From assembly GCA_045631425.1 (NCBI GenBank), contig JAZQUR010000021.1, forward strand, positions 1-24,180: a DNA stretch of 24,180 nucleotides. Reading direction: 5' to 3'. The stretch comes from Treponema_I sp045631425. Lineage in GTDB: Bacteria > Spirochaetota > Spirochaetia > Treponematales > Treponemataceae. Below, piece after piece: positions 8,315 through 16,095 of this stretch (positions within the stretch are counted from its first letter, which is position 1; every line of letters begins with the position of its first letter). The notes under the pieces are model-generated. The model was given only the letters and a program-made list of their open reading frames with translations. It made no database searches and was not told the DNA's origin. A program made the position numbers and the translations under genes.

Positions 8315-8842
8315 TTGGCAGAAAATAAGGAAAAGGGTTTGCGAATCAATGAACAAATCCGTGTACGAGAAGTTAGACTTATAGACGATGAGGGCGAACA
8401 GAAAGGTATTGTCCCTACCATTGAGGCTCTCAAGATGGCTAAAGAACGCGAGCTCGACCTTGTTGAAGTAGCACCAACAGCGAATCCGCCAGTTTGTAAA
8501 ATACTGGATTACGGCAAGTATCGGTTTGAACAGGAGAAAAAGCTCCGTGACTCCAAAAAAAACCAGAAATTGCTTAAATTAAAAGAAATCCGTATGCAAC
8601 CAAAAATTGGTTCTGGAGATCTTGATTTTAAGTCAAAGCATGTTCAAGAATTCTTGGCTGAGGGAAACAAAGTAAAAGTTACAGTTCGTTTTAGGGGACG
8701 AGAACTTGCACACACAGAACTTGGTCTTGATGTTCTAAATGAAGTACTTAAACGGCTTGGTGATGATTACGTAGTAGAAAAACAACCTTCTATGGAAGGA
8801 CGTTTTATGTCTATGGTTCTTAATCCCAAAGCTAAAAAATGA
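8315..8842 (+). CDS. infC: Translation initiation factor IF-3
   Basis: The protein has 175 residues from a TTG start, the usual IF-3 length. It has the N-terminal RINEQIRVREVRLIDDEGE region, the PPVCKILDYGKYRFEQEKK linker and the C-terminal domain ending EKQPSMEGRFMSMVLNPK. IF-3 binds the 30S subunit, prevents premature joining with 50S and proofreads the start codon and initiator tRNA. An open frame extends upstream to 8231, but that extension is unlike IF-3 and AGAGGAGG at 8303-8310 sets the start at 8315. A non-AUG infC start is the basis of IF-3 self-control in Escherichia coli (AUU there); UUG here may serve the same end, which is an inference. It is the first gene of the infC-rpmI-rplT operon. 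Confidence 0.96.
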   Translation: MAENKEKGLRINEQIRVREVRLIDDEGEQKGIVPTIEALKMAKERELDLVEVAPTANPPVCKILDYGKYRFEQEKKLRDSKKNQKLLKLKEIRMQPKIGSGDLDFKSKHVQEFLAEGNKVKVTVRFRGRELAHTELGLDVLNEVLKRLGDDYVVEKQPSMEGRFMSMVLNPKAKK

Positions 8843-8856
8843 TGAGGTTGTAGCAA

Positions 8857-9057
8857 ATGCCAAAGATGAAGTCAAAACGCAGTGCCGCAAAGAAATTCTC
8901 TCTAACAGGCACAGGCAAAGTAAAGTACAAGAAGATGAATCTTCGCCATATTCTTACAAAGAAAACAACAAAACGTAAAAGAAACTTACGCCATTCAGGT
9001 ATTCTTAGTGAAGCAGATTCCGCAAAAGTGCGCAAACAAATGCTTCCTTACGGTTAA
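8857..9057 (+). CDS. rpmI: Large ribosomal subunit protein bL35
   Basis: The 66-residue, very basic protein begins PKMKSKRSAAKKF and contains RHILTKKTTKRKRNLR, the L35 signature. It belongs to the large ribosomal subunit. The order infC-rpmI-rplT is the classical one. A GAGG ribosome site lies about eight bases upstream of the ATG. It is 14 bases downstream of infC and 16 upstream of rplT. Confidence 0.97.
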   Translation: MPKMKSKRSAAKKFSLTGTGKVKYKKMNLRHILTKKTTKRKRNLRHSGILSEADSAKVRKQMLPYG

Positions 9058-9073
9058 TTTTTAGGAGTTACAA

Positions 9074-9433
9074 ATGTCAAGAGCAATAGATGGTACAAAA
9101 CGTCTTAATCGTCGTAAGAAGATTTTAAAATTAACAAAAGGTTTCCGTGGACGCCGTGGAACAAACTACAAAGCAGCAAAAGATGCTCTTGTAGCAGCAT
9201 TAGCTGATTCATACGTAGGACGCAGAGACAAAAAAGGTGACATGCGTTCTCTATGGATCGCACGTCTAAACGCAGCATGTCGCGCTCAAGATATTACATA
9301 TTCACGTTTTATCGAAGGGCTAAACAAAGCTGGTGTTAAACTAAACCGCAAAGCTCTATCAAACCTAGCTATCGAAGACAACGCAGCATTCGTTGAAGTT
9401 GTAAAAGTAGCAAAAAAAGCTTTAGGAGCATAA
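9074..9433 (+). CDS. rplT: Large ribosomal subunit protein bL20
   Basis: The 119-residue protein has the L20 hallmarks: KRLNRRKKILKLTKGFRGRRG near the N-terminus and LWIARLNAACR in the middle. It binds 23S rRNA early in 50S assembly and in several bacteria represses its own operon. AGGAG precedes the ATG by six bases. Codon use is more GC-containing than in most neighbours, as expected for a highly expressed gene. Confidence 0.97.
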   Translation: MSRAIDGTKRLNRRKKILKLTKGFRGRRGTNYKAAKDALVAALADSYVGRRDKKGDMRSLWIARLNAACRAQDITYSRFIEGLNKAGVKLNRKALSNLAIEDNAAFVEVVKVAKKALGA

Positions 9434-9437
9434 GAAA

Positions 9438-9986
9438 GTGATTTCACTTGATCAAGTTCGCCTTTTAGAACAAAAGGTTGAAAATGCAGTAAACAAGATT
9501 ATTCAATTACAAAAAGAAAATGCAGAACTTAAAGAAAGATGTGCATTTTTAGAATCACAAGCAGAAAACCTAAACAAAAAAGTTTCAGATTTTGAATGTG
9601 ATCAAAATGAAATTGAAGTGGGTATTGCAAACGCTCTAGAACGTCTAAACTTTGTTGAAGATAGCGTTCGTAGTGCAGTTGAACTTGACTCAAGTAACAC
9701 TGATACTGAAGATAATTCAGCAGTTTTTGAAGAATCTTTTTCAGAAACTGTTGAATCTTCAGATACTATTATTTCAACAGAATTTCAAGAAGAAAACTTT
9801 TCTTCTACTGAACCAGTAATTGATTTTCAATTAGAATCCACTGAAAATCAAGTTGAAGAACAAAATCAAGAAACATTCATTGGTACCCCAACAGATGATT
9901 CTGCATCATTTGGTTTTAACTTTGATGAACCAAGCCCAGTTGCAGAAGAACCTTCTCAAAATCCAAATCAATTTGACATTTTCTAA
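9438..9986 (+). CDS. Coiled-coil protein with acidic tail, between rplT and zapA
   Basis: This 182-residue protein starts at GTG 9438, with AGGAG at 9424-9428. Residues about 1-80 form a heptad-rich coiled coil (VRLLEQKVENAVNKIIQLQ and following). Residues 80-182 are an acidic, Ser/Glu/Thr/Asn-rich, probably disordered tail ending in NPNQFDIF. No family is recognised by name. It lies four bases after rplT and six before zapA, so it is cotranscribed with both. By analogy with ZapB, a short coiled-coil partner of ZapA, a role in the division ring is a reasonable but untested inference. The conserved-looking extreme C-terminus could be a docking peptide. Confidence 0.85.
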   Translation: MISLDQVRLLEQKVENAVNKIIQLQKENAELKERCAFLESQAENLNKKVSDFECDQNEIEVGIANALERLNFVEDSVRSAVELDSSNTDTEDNSAVFEESFSETVESSDTIISTEFQEENFSSTEPVIDFQLESTENQVEEQNQETFIGTPTDDSASFGFNFDEPSPVAEEPSQNPNQFDIF

Positions 9987-9992
9987 AATATC

Positions 9993-10286
9993 ATGGGAAC
10001 ATTACAGATAAATACATTAGGTACATCTTTTGAAATCACTGCGAAAGAAGACGATGTTTACCTAAAAAATCTTTTATCATATTTTAATCAAGTTTCAAGT
10101 CAAATAGAAGCCACAACAGAACTAAAAGACCCTGTAAAAATCGCAATTCTTTCTGGTATAATGATTTGCGATGAATTATACAAAGAAAAGAAGAAAAATG
10201 CTGACAATATCGACAAAAAAGAAGATTTATTTGAAGCAGAACGTCTTACATTACAAATGATAGAAAAAATTACTAGAGTTTTATAA
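9993..10286 (+). CDS. zapA: Cell division protein ZapA
   Basis: The 97-residue protein fits the ZapA family in length and layout: an N-terminal beta part (LQINTLGTSFEITAKED, YLKNLLSYFNQV) followed by a long helix (residues about 45-97). ZapA binds and bundles FtsZ filaments at midcell. The ATG has no Shine-Dalgarno and lies six bases after the previous stop, so translation is probably coupled to the coiled-coil gene. It is eight bases upstream of the DUF188 gene. Confidence 0.88.
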   Translation: MGTLQINTLGTSFEITAKEDDVYLKNLLSYFNQVSSQIEATTELKDPVKIAILSGIMICDELYKEKKKNADNIDKKEDLFEAERLTLQMIEKITRVL

Positions 10287-10294
10287 GGGTTAAT

Positions 10295-10762
10295 ATGAGT
10301 AAATTTTCTATTTGGGTGGATGCTGACTCCTGCCCTGCTTTAGTTCGTGATTTAATTATCAGATTTTGTAAACGTCTTGAATTGGACTGTTTTTATGTGG
10401 CAAATCGACAAATCGGTATTCCAAAAAATTCTAATTTCAAAATGATAGTTACAGATTCTACAAAAGATGCTGCAGACAACTATATTGTAGAAAATGCACA
10501 AGAAAATGACATTGTTATTACACGTGATATTTTGTTGGCAGAACGCCTTTTAGAAAAAGAGGTAACTACAATAAACGATAGAGGATTATGCTTTACAAAA
10601 GAAAATATCAAGGAAAAGCTTTCTATGAGAAACTTTAACCTAGAACTTTTTGAAAGTGGCTTAATCGGCGATAAAACTTCAACATTTGGCAAAAAAGAAC
10701 TTAACGATTTTGCAAACTGTTTTGATAGAGAAATACAAAAAAAACTGAAAAAACTTCAGTAG
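10295..10762 (+). CDS. YaiI/YqxD family (DUF188) protein, NYN/PIN-like
   Basis: The 155-residue protein has the DUF188 signature: IWVDADSCPALVRDLIIRF at the start, the DAADNYIVENAQENDIVITRDILLAERLL core, and the NDRGLCFTKENI segment. The fold resembles PIN/NYN ribonucleases, with acidic residues (Asp9, Asp11 and the DAAD and TRD aspartates) that could bind metal, but its activity is not established. AAGGG lies six bases before the ATG. It is the last gene of the infC operon, and a strong terminator follows within ten bases. Confidence 0.93.
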   Translation: MSKFSIWVDADSCPALVRDLIIRFCKRLELDCFYVANRQIGIPKNSNFKMIVTDSTKDAADNYIVENAQENDIVITRDILLAERLLEKEVTTINDRGLCFTKENIKEKLSMRNFNLELFESGLIGDKTSTFGKKELNDFANCFDREIQKKLKKLQ

Positions 10763-10770
10763 CAAACAAA

Positions 10771-10807
10771 AAAGGCGAAAGTAACTAAAATCCTTCGCCT
10801 TTTCTTT
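10771..10807. terminator. Rho-independent terminator, bidirectional
   Basis: A 9-base-pair stem (AAAGGCGAA 10771-10779, TTCGCCTTT 10794-10802) with a 14-base loop is followed by CTTTT and preceded by A residues. It ends the infC operon on the plus strand and can serve the convergent acyltransferase gene on the minus strand. Confidence 0.88.
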
Positions 10808-10822
10808 TGCTATAGCAAACTA

Positions 10823-11710
10823 TTATCTAAAACTTTCGTAATAGTTATGTTGTTTTTCCAAAATCTCCATGATTTTGTCTACAACAACTTGTTTTTTATC
10901 ACCGTCGTAATCATCACCTAGATTTGTCAAAATTTCATTTCTAAATGGCTTACATTCAATAACTGGACCTGCAGCGATAACTACTTTATCTTTGCAAACT
11001 CTGTCATGAAGCATATTTTTTGGATCGTCTTCTGAAATGCGTAAACAGTTTCCGTTGATAGATACTGGCAAGAACACATCTGTCAAACGCAAGTATGAGT
11101 CAATTTCGCGAACACCGCGTTTTGTATCAGGAACACCAGGTCGATATCGTGTACCAGATGGGAAAACCATGATAACTTGACCACGACGACGACATGCATC
11201 AACATAACGCATTGAAGCCATATTAATTTTGCGGCTTCTAGCTTCTTCTTCAGCGTGTTTAACAGGGTCGTGGATAGAAGCTAAACTTCTACTTGGATAG
11301 ATAATAATTCTTGAATAAGCTTCAGCCCAAGCAGAAACCATTGGATTTTCTTCGTTAAGTTTCATACCAGCGATTGCTACAAGTTTGTCTGCAAGGATTT
11401 TTCCTTCTTCACCAGCTTGTCTAAGCAAATAGTGAAGTCCTGGAAGGTCAAAGTTTGAATAGTGTTCGCACAAAAGCAAACCATGTTTTCCCGCTTCGAT
11501 TTGTTCTAAGAAGTGTTTAACATGTTCCATTCCTTCCATTCTTGAACCTGGAAGCATATTTTCTTCTAGCATTTTATCTACGATTGGCAAAATCTGTTGA
11601 TTTGCTTCTTGATAGATATTTGTTTCATCAATTTTATTTTCAGCACGTGCTAAATTAGCTAAATCCTTAAATACGTAAGCGTATTTTTCACCTAATCTTT
11701 CGCCTTCCAT
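10823..11710 (-). CDS. 1-acylglycerol-3-phosphate acyltransferase-like protein (PlsC family)
   Basis: The 295-residue protein has acyltransferase block I, HYSNFD (His83, Asp88), which is the H-x4-D catalytic motif. It also has FPSGTR at 183-188, matching the substrate-binding block III (FPEGTR in many members). It would transfer an acyl chain to a glycerolipid in membrane phospholipid synthesis. No strong transmembrane helix is apparent, so it is probably peripheral to the inner membrane. It is longer than classical PlsC and has about 75 extra N-terminal residues of helical sequence. AGGAG lies seven bases before the ATG. It is 43 bases downstream of the aminopeptidase gene and probably cotranscribed with it. 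Confidence 0.85.
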   Translation of the reverse strand: MEGERLGEKYAYVFKDLANLARAENKIDETNIYQEANQQILPIVDKMLEENMLPGSRMEGMEHVKHFLEQIEAGKHGLLLCEHYSNFDLPGLHYLLRQAGEEGKILADKLVAIAGMKLNEENPMVSAWAEAYSRIIIYPSRSLASIHDPVKHAEEEARSRKINMASMRYVDACRRRGQVIMVFPSGTRYRPGVPDTKRGVREIDSYLRLTDVFLPVSINGNCLRISEDDPKNMLHDRVCKDKVVIAAGPVIECKPFRNEILTNLGDDYDGDKKQVVVDKIMEILEKQHNYYESFR

Positions 11711-11742
11711 ATTATCTCCTGCATGATTTAGAGTTTTTTATA

Positions 11743-11762
11743 TTGGTATCAGATTATACCAA
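11743..11762. promoter_or_regulatory. Small hairpin across the aminopeptidase stop codon
   Basis: A perfect 7-base inverted repeat (TTGGTAT 11743-11749, ATACCAA 11756-11762) with a six-base loop. It includes the aminopeptidase stop and lies in the gap to the acyltransferase. There is no T run on the transcribed strand, so it is an intercistronic hairpin rather than a terminator, perhaps affecting message stability. Confidence 0.4.
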
Positions 11763-12869
11763 ATTTTCTGGATTTAAACAATCTAATTCTGGTAAAACAA
11801 AGCGACCATCTTTTCTGATAAGTGCATCATCAAAATAGATTTCGCCGCCTCCGTATTCTGGACGTTGGATAAGTACCAAATCCCAGTGCAAACTAGAATG
11901 ATTACCGTTATCACATCCTTTGTAAGCATTGCCTGGAGTAAAGTGAATGGAGCCAGCAATCTTTTCATCAAATAGAGTATCTTTCATCGGCTCTAAAATA
12001 TATGGATTTACACCGATTGCAAACTCACCAACAAAACGAGCTCCATCATCAGCATCAAAAACTTTGTTGATACGGTCAGTGTCGTTTGCAGTTGCGTTGA
12101 TAATCTTTCCATCTTTGAACTCTAGGCAAATATTTTCAAAAACAAAACCACTTTGCAAACTTGGAGTATTATAAGTGATTTTTCCATTTACAGAATCTTT
12201 TACAGGCGCTGTGTAAACTTCACCATCTGGGATATTTCTATCTCCATCACATTTTACAGCTGGTAAACCTTTAATAGAGAATGATAAATCAGTTCCCGGT
12301 CCCACAATTCGCACTTTATCAGTTTTTTCCATGAGTTCTACAAGAGGATTCATAGCTTTGCTCATTTTGTCATAATCAAGACAACAAACATTGAAGTAAA
12401 AATCCTCGAAAGCATCTTCACTCATATTTGAAAGCTGAGCCATTGCAGCACTTGGATAGCGTAAAACAACCCATTTTGTGTGATTTAAGCGTTGCTCCAT
12501 TGTTACGTGTTGAACAACATGATTGCTATATAATTCCATCTTATCTTGAGGAACATCGCACAAAGCATTAAGATTGCGAACAGATGTAAAACCAATGTAA
12601 CAATCCATTTGCTTCATTTCAGCCATTTCGATTTCACAGCGAATACGCATTTGTTCTTCTGTGGCACCAAATAAAAGTTCTCTTTCGATGGTTTTATCAA
12701 AAAGTGAAACAAAAGGAATTGCCTCAACTTTATAGATTTCCCGAATTAATGCTTTTATGAAATCTGGCTCAGAATTATTACATTGAATAAGAACTTTCTC
12801 GCCTTTTTGAGCCTTAACAGAATGATTTACTAGATTGTATGCAAGTTTGTCTAATCGTGGATCTTTCAT
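11754..12869 (-). CDS. M29-family metallo-aminopeptidase
   Basis: The 371-residue protein matches the M29 (aminopeptidase T/AmpS) family from its start (KLAYNLVNHSVKAQKGEKVLI) to its end. Expected metal and catalytic residues are present at family-like spacing: Glu217 (DGEVYTAP), Glu282 (GEFAIG), His309, Tyr316, His328 and Asp330 (HWDLV). It removes N-terminal amino acids from peptides in the cytoplasm using a two-metal centre. A Shine-Dalgarno-like GGAAAGGG precedes the ATG. Its upstream region is shared with the divergent HAD gene. Length is slightly shorter than the 400-410 residues common in the family. Confidence 0.94.
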   Translation of the reverse strand: MKDPRLDKLAYNLVNHSVKAQKGEKVLIQCNNSEPDFIKALIREIYKVEAIPFVSLFDKTIERELLFGATEEQMRIRCEIEMAEMKQMDCYIGFTSVRNLNALCDVPQDKMELYSNHVVQHVTMEQRLNHTKWVVLRYPSAAMAQLSNMSEDAFEDFYFNVCCLDYDKMSKAMNPLVELMEKTDKVRIVGPGTDLSFSIKGLPAVKCDGDRNIPDGEVYTAPVKDSVNGKITYNTPSLQSGFVFENICLEFKDGKIINATANDTDRINKVFDADDGARFVGEFAIGVNPYILEPMKDTLFDEKIAGSIHFTPGNAYKGCDNGNHSSLHWDLVLIQRPEYGGGEIYFDDALIRKDGRFVLPELDCLNPENLV

Positions 12870-12906
12870 TTTCCCTTTCCTATATGATGATTTTATGTAT
12901 TCTTAG

Positions 12907-12935
12907 TTGACTACAAATTACTACAATTATAAAAT
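12907..12935 (+). promoter_or_regulatory. Promoter of the HAD phosphatase gene, leaderless geometry
   Basis: TTGACT (12907-12912), a 17-base spacer and TAAAAT (12930-12935), then seven bases to an in-frame GTG at 12943. The first three bases of the -35 box are also the most upstream TTG that could open the frame, so that TTG would not be in the transcript. Confidence 0.65.
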
Positions 12936-12942
12936 ATCACTT

Positions 12943-13743
12943 GTGACTTATCAAGATAAAAATACATTTGAACAAATTGAACATCTAATTTTCGACTTAG
13001 ACAATACTTTGTATCCAGCGTCCTCAAAAATGAATGATGGAATCACTTCCAGAATGATAGAAATGACAGCAAGACAAGCAGGAGTTTCTGTGGAGGAAGC
13101 CGCTAAACTTAGAGCAGAACGAATGCCAATTTACGGAACTTCCCTTGGTTGGCTTATGGCAGAACATGGATTAACTGATATTCAGGGATTTTTTGACTTA
13201 GTTCATCCAGAATCTGAAATTCACGAGTTGGACCAAGATTCAAATCTTCGACCATTTTTGGAAAGTTTGCCATATCCTATGACAGTTTTGACAAATTCAC
13301 CAACAATTCACGCCAATCGGGTTTTGGACTTTTTTGGAATTCGGAATTTATTTATTTTCATAAGTGATATTCAAACAAACGGACTAAGAGGAAAGCCATA
13401 TCCAAATTCATATTTAAGTGCAACTTTTGAAAAAGGATATAATCTTTCAAATTCACTATTTTTTGATGATCACGAAAAATACACTAAGGGATTTTCAGCA
13501 ATAGGTGGAAAATCAATTTTGGTGACAGATAAGTTTTTGCTTCCAGGAGAAGAGGGAACTTTTAACTGCGACGGAATTGTGAAGGAGATTTTGGGAGAAA
13601 ATCCTCAAAACAGACAAAATACAGAAGAAAATCTAGAAAAGATAAAAGCAAAAGTTTTGGAGAAAAATCCTAAATTGCTACCTTATGCTTGTATCACTTC
13701 AGTTTATGATGTGCCAAAATTGCTAGATTTCATAAAATCCTAA
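12943..13743 (+). CDS. HAD-superfamily phosphatase, pyrimidine 5'-nucleotidase-like
   Basis: The 266-residue protein from GTG 12943 has all HAD motifs: DLDNT with Asp18 and Asp20 (motif I), LTNSP (motif II), the Lys in RGKPYPNS (motif III) and DDHEKY (motif IV). The FDLDNTLYP start resembles the SDT1/PHM8-type pyrimidine 5'-nucleotidase group, which dephosphorylates nucleoside monophosphates; the substrate is inferred. The open frame reaches TTG 12907, but that codon overlaps the -35 box and has no Shine-Dalgarno, so GTG 12943, at the predicted transcript start, is preferred. The last 50 residues are a helical extension (after about residue 215) not part of the HAD core. The following small membrane-protein gene is 39 bases downstream. 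Confidence 0.88.
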   Translation: MTYQDKNTFEQIEHLIFDLDNTLYPASSKMNDGITSRMIEMTARQAGVSVEEAAKLRAERMPIYGTSLGWLMAEHGLTDIQGFFDLVHPESEIHELDQDSNLRPFLESLPYPMTVLTNSPTIHANRVLDFFGIRNLFIFISDIQTNGLRGKPYPNSYLSATFEKGYNLSNSLFFDDHEKYTKGFSAIGGKSILVTDKFLLPGEEGTFNCDGIVKEILGENPQNRQNTEENLEKIKAKVLEKNPKLLPYACITSVYDVPKLLDFIKS

Positions 13744-13782
13744 CATCAGCAAATATCAATAGAAATAAACAAGGGGAAAAAT

Positions 13783-14277
13783 ATGGGTTATTCACTTACA
13801 TTTTATAAAGATAAAACAGGTTCTGGAGTTTTAACACTTTCAAACTTTCAACGATTTGTAACAATTTTTGCGTTTTTAGTAGTTTCTGGGGCTTTTGTTT
13901 ACAACGCTATAAATCAGCATTCATTGTGGCTAAACGGATTTTTTCTACTGCTAACTTTTGTGGCTTGTTTTTACAAAGAAACTTGGTATTTTTCAAAAAT
14001 AGATCAGTCCGTCACTTTTTCATTTGGGGTTGCTTGTTGGATAAAGAAAAACATAATCCCAATAGAAAACGTAAATGGCATCAAAATGGTTAAGATTTTG
14101 CAAAAAACTGGAAACGCAAAGGGCGAAAAAATCGTAACAACTCAGTTGATTTTGACTGCAGGTGAAAAAGATGCTGTTATCGACTCTGTAAAAGGTAGAA
14201 AAACAAAAAACCTAGAAAATGCCGCAAAAGAAATTGCACAAATTCTAGGTTTAGAATTAGAAATTATCTCAATCTAA
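13783..14277 (+). CDS. Small membrane protein with PH-like C-terminal domain
   Basis: This 164-residue protein has two hydrophobic helices at about residues 28-43 and 47-66, then a soluble beta-rich part with the look of a bacterial PH-like domain (YFSKIDQSVTFSFG, IPIENVNGIKMV, LILTAGEKDAVIDSV) and a C-terminal helix. No named family is certain. AAGGGG lies well placed before the ATG. It is probably cotranscribed with the HAD gene. The layout resembles the unrelated-looking gene at 17702 (two helices then a beta domain). Confidence 0.82.
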   Translation: MGYSLTFYKDKTGSGVLTLSNFQRFVTIFAFLVVSGAFVYNAINQHSLWLNGFFLLLTFVACFYKETWYFSKIDQSVTFSFGVACWIKKNIIPIENVNGIKMVKILQKTGNAKGEKIVTTQLILTAGEKDAVIDSVKGRKTKNLENAAKEIAQILGLELEIISI

Positions 14278-14300
14278 GATATATTTTAAATCTTGGTTTT
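14274..14300 (+). terminator. Weak terminator between convergent genes
   Basis: A 7-base-pair stem (CTAAGAT 14274-14280, ATCTTGG 14290-14296, one G-T pair) overlaps the stop of the membrane-protein gene and is followed by TTTT. It is short and AT-rich, so efficiency is doubtful. Confidence 0.4.
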
Positions 14301-15939
14301 AGTACTTAAACTCACTTCCACCGATAAACTCGCGAATTATTGACTGGCCAGGAACGCAGTCAGCTGGAATAGAATAAAAGTTATCTAAAAATCGCAAAAG
14401 ACGAGAACTTTCTGCGTATTCTTTTTCATAAGGTTTTACACAGCGCAAAAGTGGAACTGCATAAACCCGAAGAACAGCAAGTTCGTAGTCTAAGGCAGTG
14501 TTTAGCATAGCATCAGCGTTGTTTTGGAATGGGAAAATATGTAATCTTTCCCCGCGTTGAACGCTTGGCCACATTTTTATTGTGTCAGCGGCGGATTTTC
14601 CACGGAACTGAGAATCTCGCACAATACGACGGATAAGTCTGTTGTCGCTGGTTGGAATACGGTTGTGGTCGTCTAAGTTCAACTGAGTCAAAGCAGAAAG
14701 ATAGATTTTGAACTTTGTATCATCTGGGATTAGATGAGTCAATTTATCATTTAAACCATGAATTCCTTCCATTATCAAAATATCACGTTCAGAAAGTTTT
14801 AGAGTTTTTCCCGTAAAATATTGTTTTCCTTCTTTGAAGTCGTAGGAAGGCACAAGGATTTCTCCACCGTTAAACAATGTTAGTAAATGCTCGTTTAACT
14901 GAGCCACGTCTAATGCTTCAAGACATTCATAGTCGTAGTCGCCGTTTTCATCTCGCGGAGTTTTATCACGACCAACATAATAATTATCTAGACTTATTAC
15001 GTGAGGCTTGTATCCTAAAACTTCAAGTTGAATAGAAAGTTTTTTAGAAGTTGTAGTTTTTCCAGAACTAGATGGACCTGCAATCAAAACAACTTTTACA
15101 TTTCCACGGGCTTTGATTTGATCTGCCACTTCTGCAATAGATTTATTTTGTAAAGTTTCTGTTAGATTGATAAAATCCTTGGTTTTACGCTTGTGAACCA
15201 TCTCGTTTAGAGAAGCAGCGCTTGTAACGCCAAGCATTTTTCCCCATTCCTTGTATTTTTTGTAAATGCCAAAAAGTTTTGGACTATCTTCAAAATCAGG
15301 AAGAGAATCTGGAGCAGCACTTGTTGGGAAACGCAACAAAAATCCCTGTTCGTATGGAATTAGGTCAAATATTTTAAGAATTCCTGTAGACTCAACTAGT
15401 GGTGCGAAATAAATGTCTGCAAAGCCTTCTAGCACGTTCATGATAAAAGTTGGTTTTGCGATAAAATCAAGTTGCTTTAGAGTTTCTGTCATATTTTGTG
15501 CAGCAAGTCTTTCTCTCGCATCAGAATATGCCACGATTTCTTGAACAATTTGCTTATCACTTGCAATTATTTCCAACATTAAGGATTTTAGTTTTGCAAT
15601 TTCTTCAGGGGCAATATCAGAATTGTCAAATGTATAATAATATCCGTAGCCTAAACTATGCCCTACTAAAAGTCGCTTAGTTGGGAAAAGTTTTTGAGCC
15701 GCTGCTGCCAAAACAAAGCATAAACTTCGTCGATAAACGCTGGAGCCTTCTTTTGAAGTTAGATAAATTGGCTCAATTTCAGAATTGACTTTAATGTTTT
15801 GGTTCAAAGAACATAACTCGTTATTGATTTTTACAGCTACAAGATTTTCAGTTTTCTCGAAATTTTCTAAAAGTTCTTTAGCAGTAACATCTTTTTTTGC
15901 TTGAATTGTTTTTCCGTTAGAAAATGTAAGTGTAATCAT
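14299..15939 (-). CDS. Uridine kinase-family nucleoside kinase with TGS and ThrRS-like editing domain
   Basis: The 546-residue protein has three parts: a TGS-like domain (1-60), a threonyl-tRNA-synthetase second-domain-like segment (about 65-240, with VGHSLGYGYYYTF), and a P-loop kinase of the uridine kinase/phosphoribulokinase family (about 275-490) with Walker A at 288-295 (GPSSSGKT). Such three-domain nucleoside kinases occur in Firmicutes, Bacteroidetes and spirochaetes; uridine or cytidine phosphorylation is likely but the exact substrate is unproven. An open frame extends 72 codons further to 16155, but that part is low-complexity, overlaps the opposite-strand Rpn gene and crosses the promoter. 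ATG 15939 starts the conserved TGS domain and lies six bases after a perfect TATAAT. Confidence 0.92.
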   Translation of the reverse strand: MITLTFSNGKTIQAKKDVTAKELLENFEKTENLVAVKINNELCSLNQNIKVNSEIEPIYLTSKEGSSVYRRSLCFVLAAAAQKLFPTKRLLVGHSLGYGYYYTFDNSDIAPEEIAKLKSLMLEIIASDKQIVQEIVAYSDARERLAAQNMTETLKQLDFIAKPTFIMNVLEGFADIYFAPLVESTGILKIFDLIPYEQGFLLRFPTSAAPDSLPDFEDSPKLFGIYKKYKEWGKMLGVTSAASLNEMVHKRKTKDFINLTETLQNKSIAEVADQIKARGNVKVVLIAGPSSSGKTTTSKKLSIQLEVLGYKPHVISLDNYYVGRDKTPRDENGDYDYECLEALDVAQLNEHLLTLFNGGEILVPSYDFKEGKQYFTGKTLKLSERDILIMEGIHGLNDKLTHLIPDDTKFKIYLSALTQLNLDDHNRIPTSDNRLIRRIVRDSQFRGKSAADTIKMWPSVQRGERLHIFPFQNNADAMLNTALDYELAVLRVYAVPLLRCVKPYEKEYAESSRLLRFLDNFYSIPADCVPGQSIIREFIGGSEFKY

Positions 15940-15945
15940 GATTTC

Positions 15946-15974
15946 ATTATAAATCGAGATTTTGGATTTGTAAA
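15946..15974 (-). promoter_or_regulatory. Promoter of the nucleoside kinase gene, leaderless geometry
   Basis: On the minus strand: TTTACA (15969-15974), a 17-base spacer, a consensus TATAAT (15946-15951), six bases (GAAATC), then ATG at 15939. The strongest of the leaderless-type promoters here. Confidence 0.72.
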
Positions 15975-16027
15975 ATTGATTTTTTTTGGGATAATTTTTC
16001 GTTTTTTTTCTAGATTTATGAAAGATT

Positions 16028-16074
16028 TTGCAAACTATTTGTAAATAATTATATGTAGATATTTCTACTACATA
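16028..16074 (+). promoter_or_regulatory. Promoter and dyad ahead of the Rpn gene
   Basis: TTGCAA (16028-16033), an 18-base spacer and TATGTA (16052-16057). The -10 box lies in the left arm of a perfect 7-base inverted repeat (TATGTAG 16052-16058, CTACATA 16068-16074, 9-base gap). A dyad at this place could be an operator or, after the start point, a leader hairpin. Confidence 0.42.
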
Positions 16075-16095
16075 TTTTTTAACAGAGGATTTGTA

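Noticed and set aside
9973..9998. Leaderless promoter for zapA (TTGACA then TAAAAT)
   Set aside because: The two boxes are only five bases apart and the TTGACA codes for the end of the preceding protein. zapA is better explained by translational coupling.
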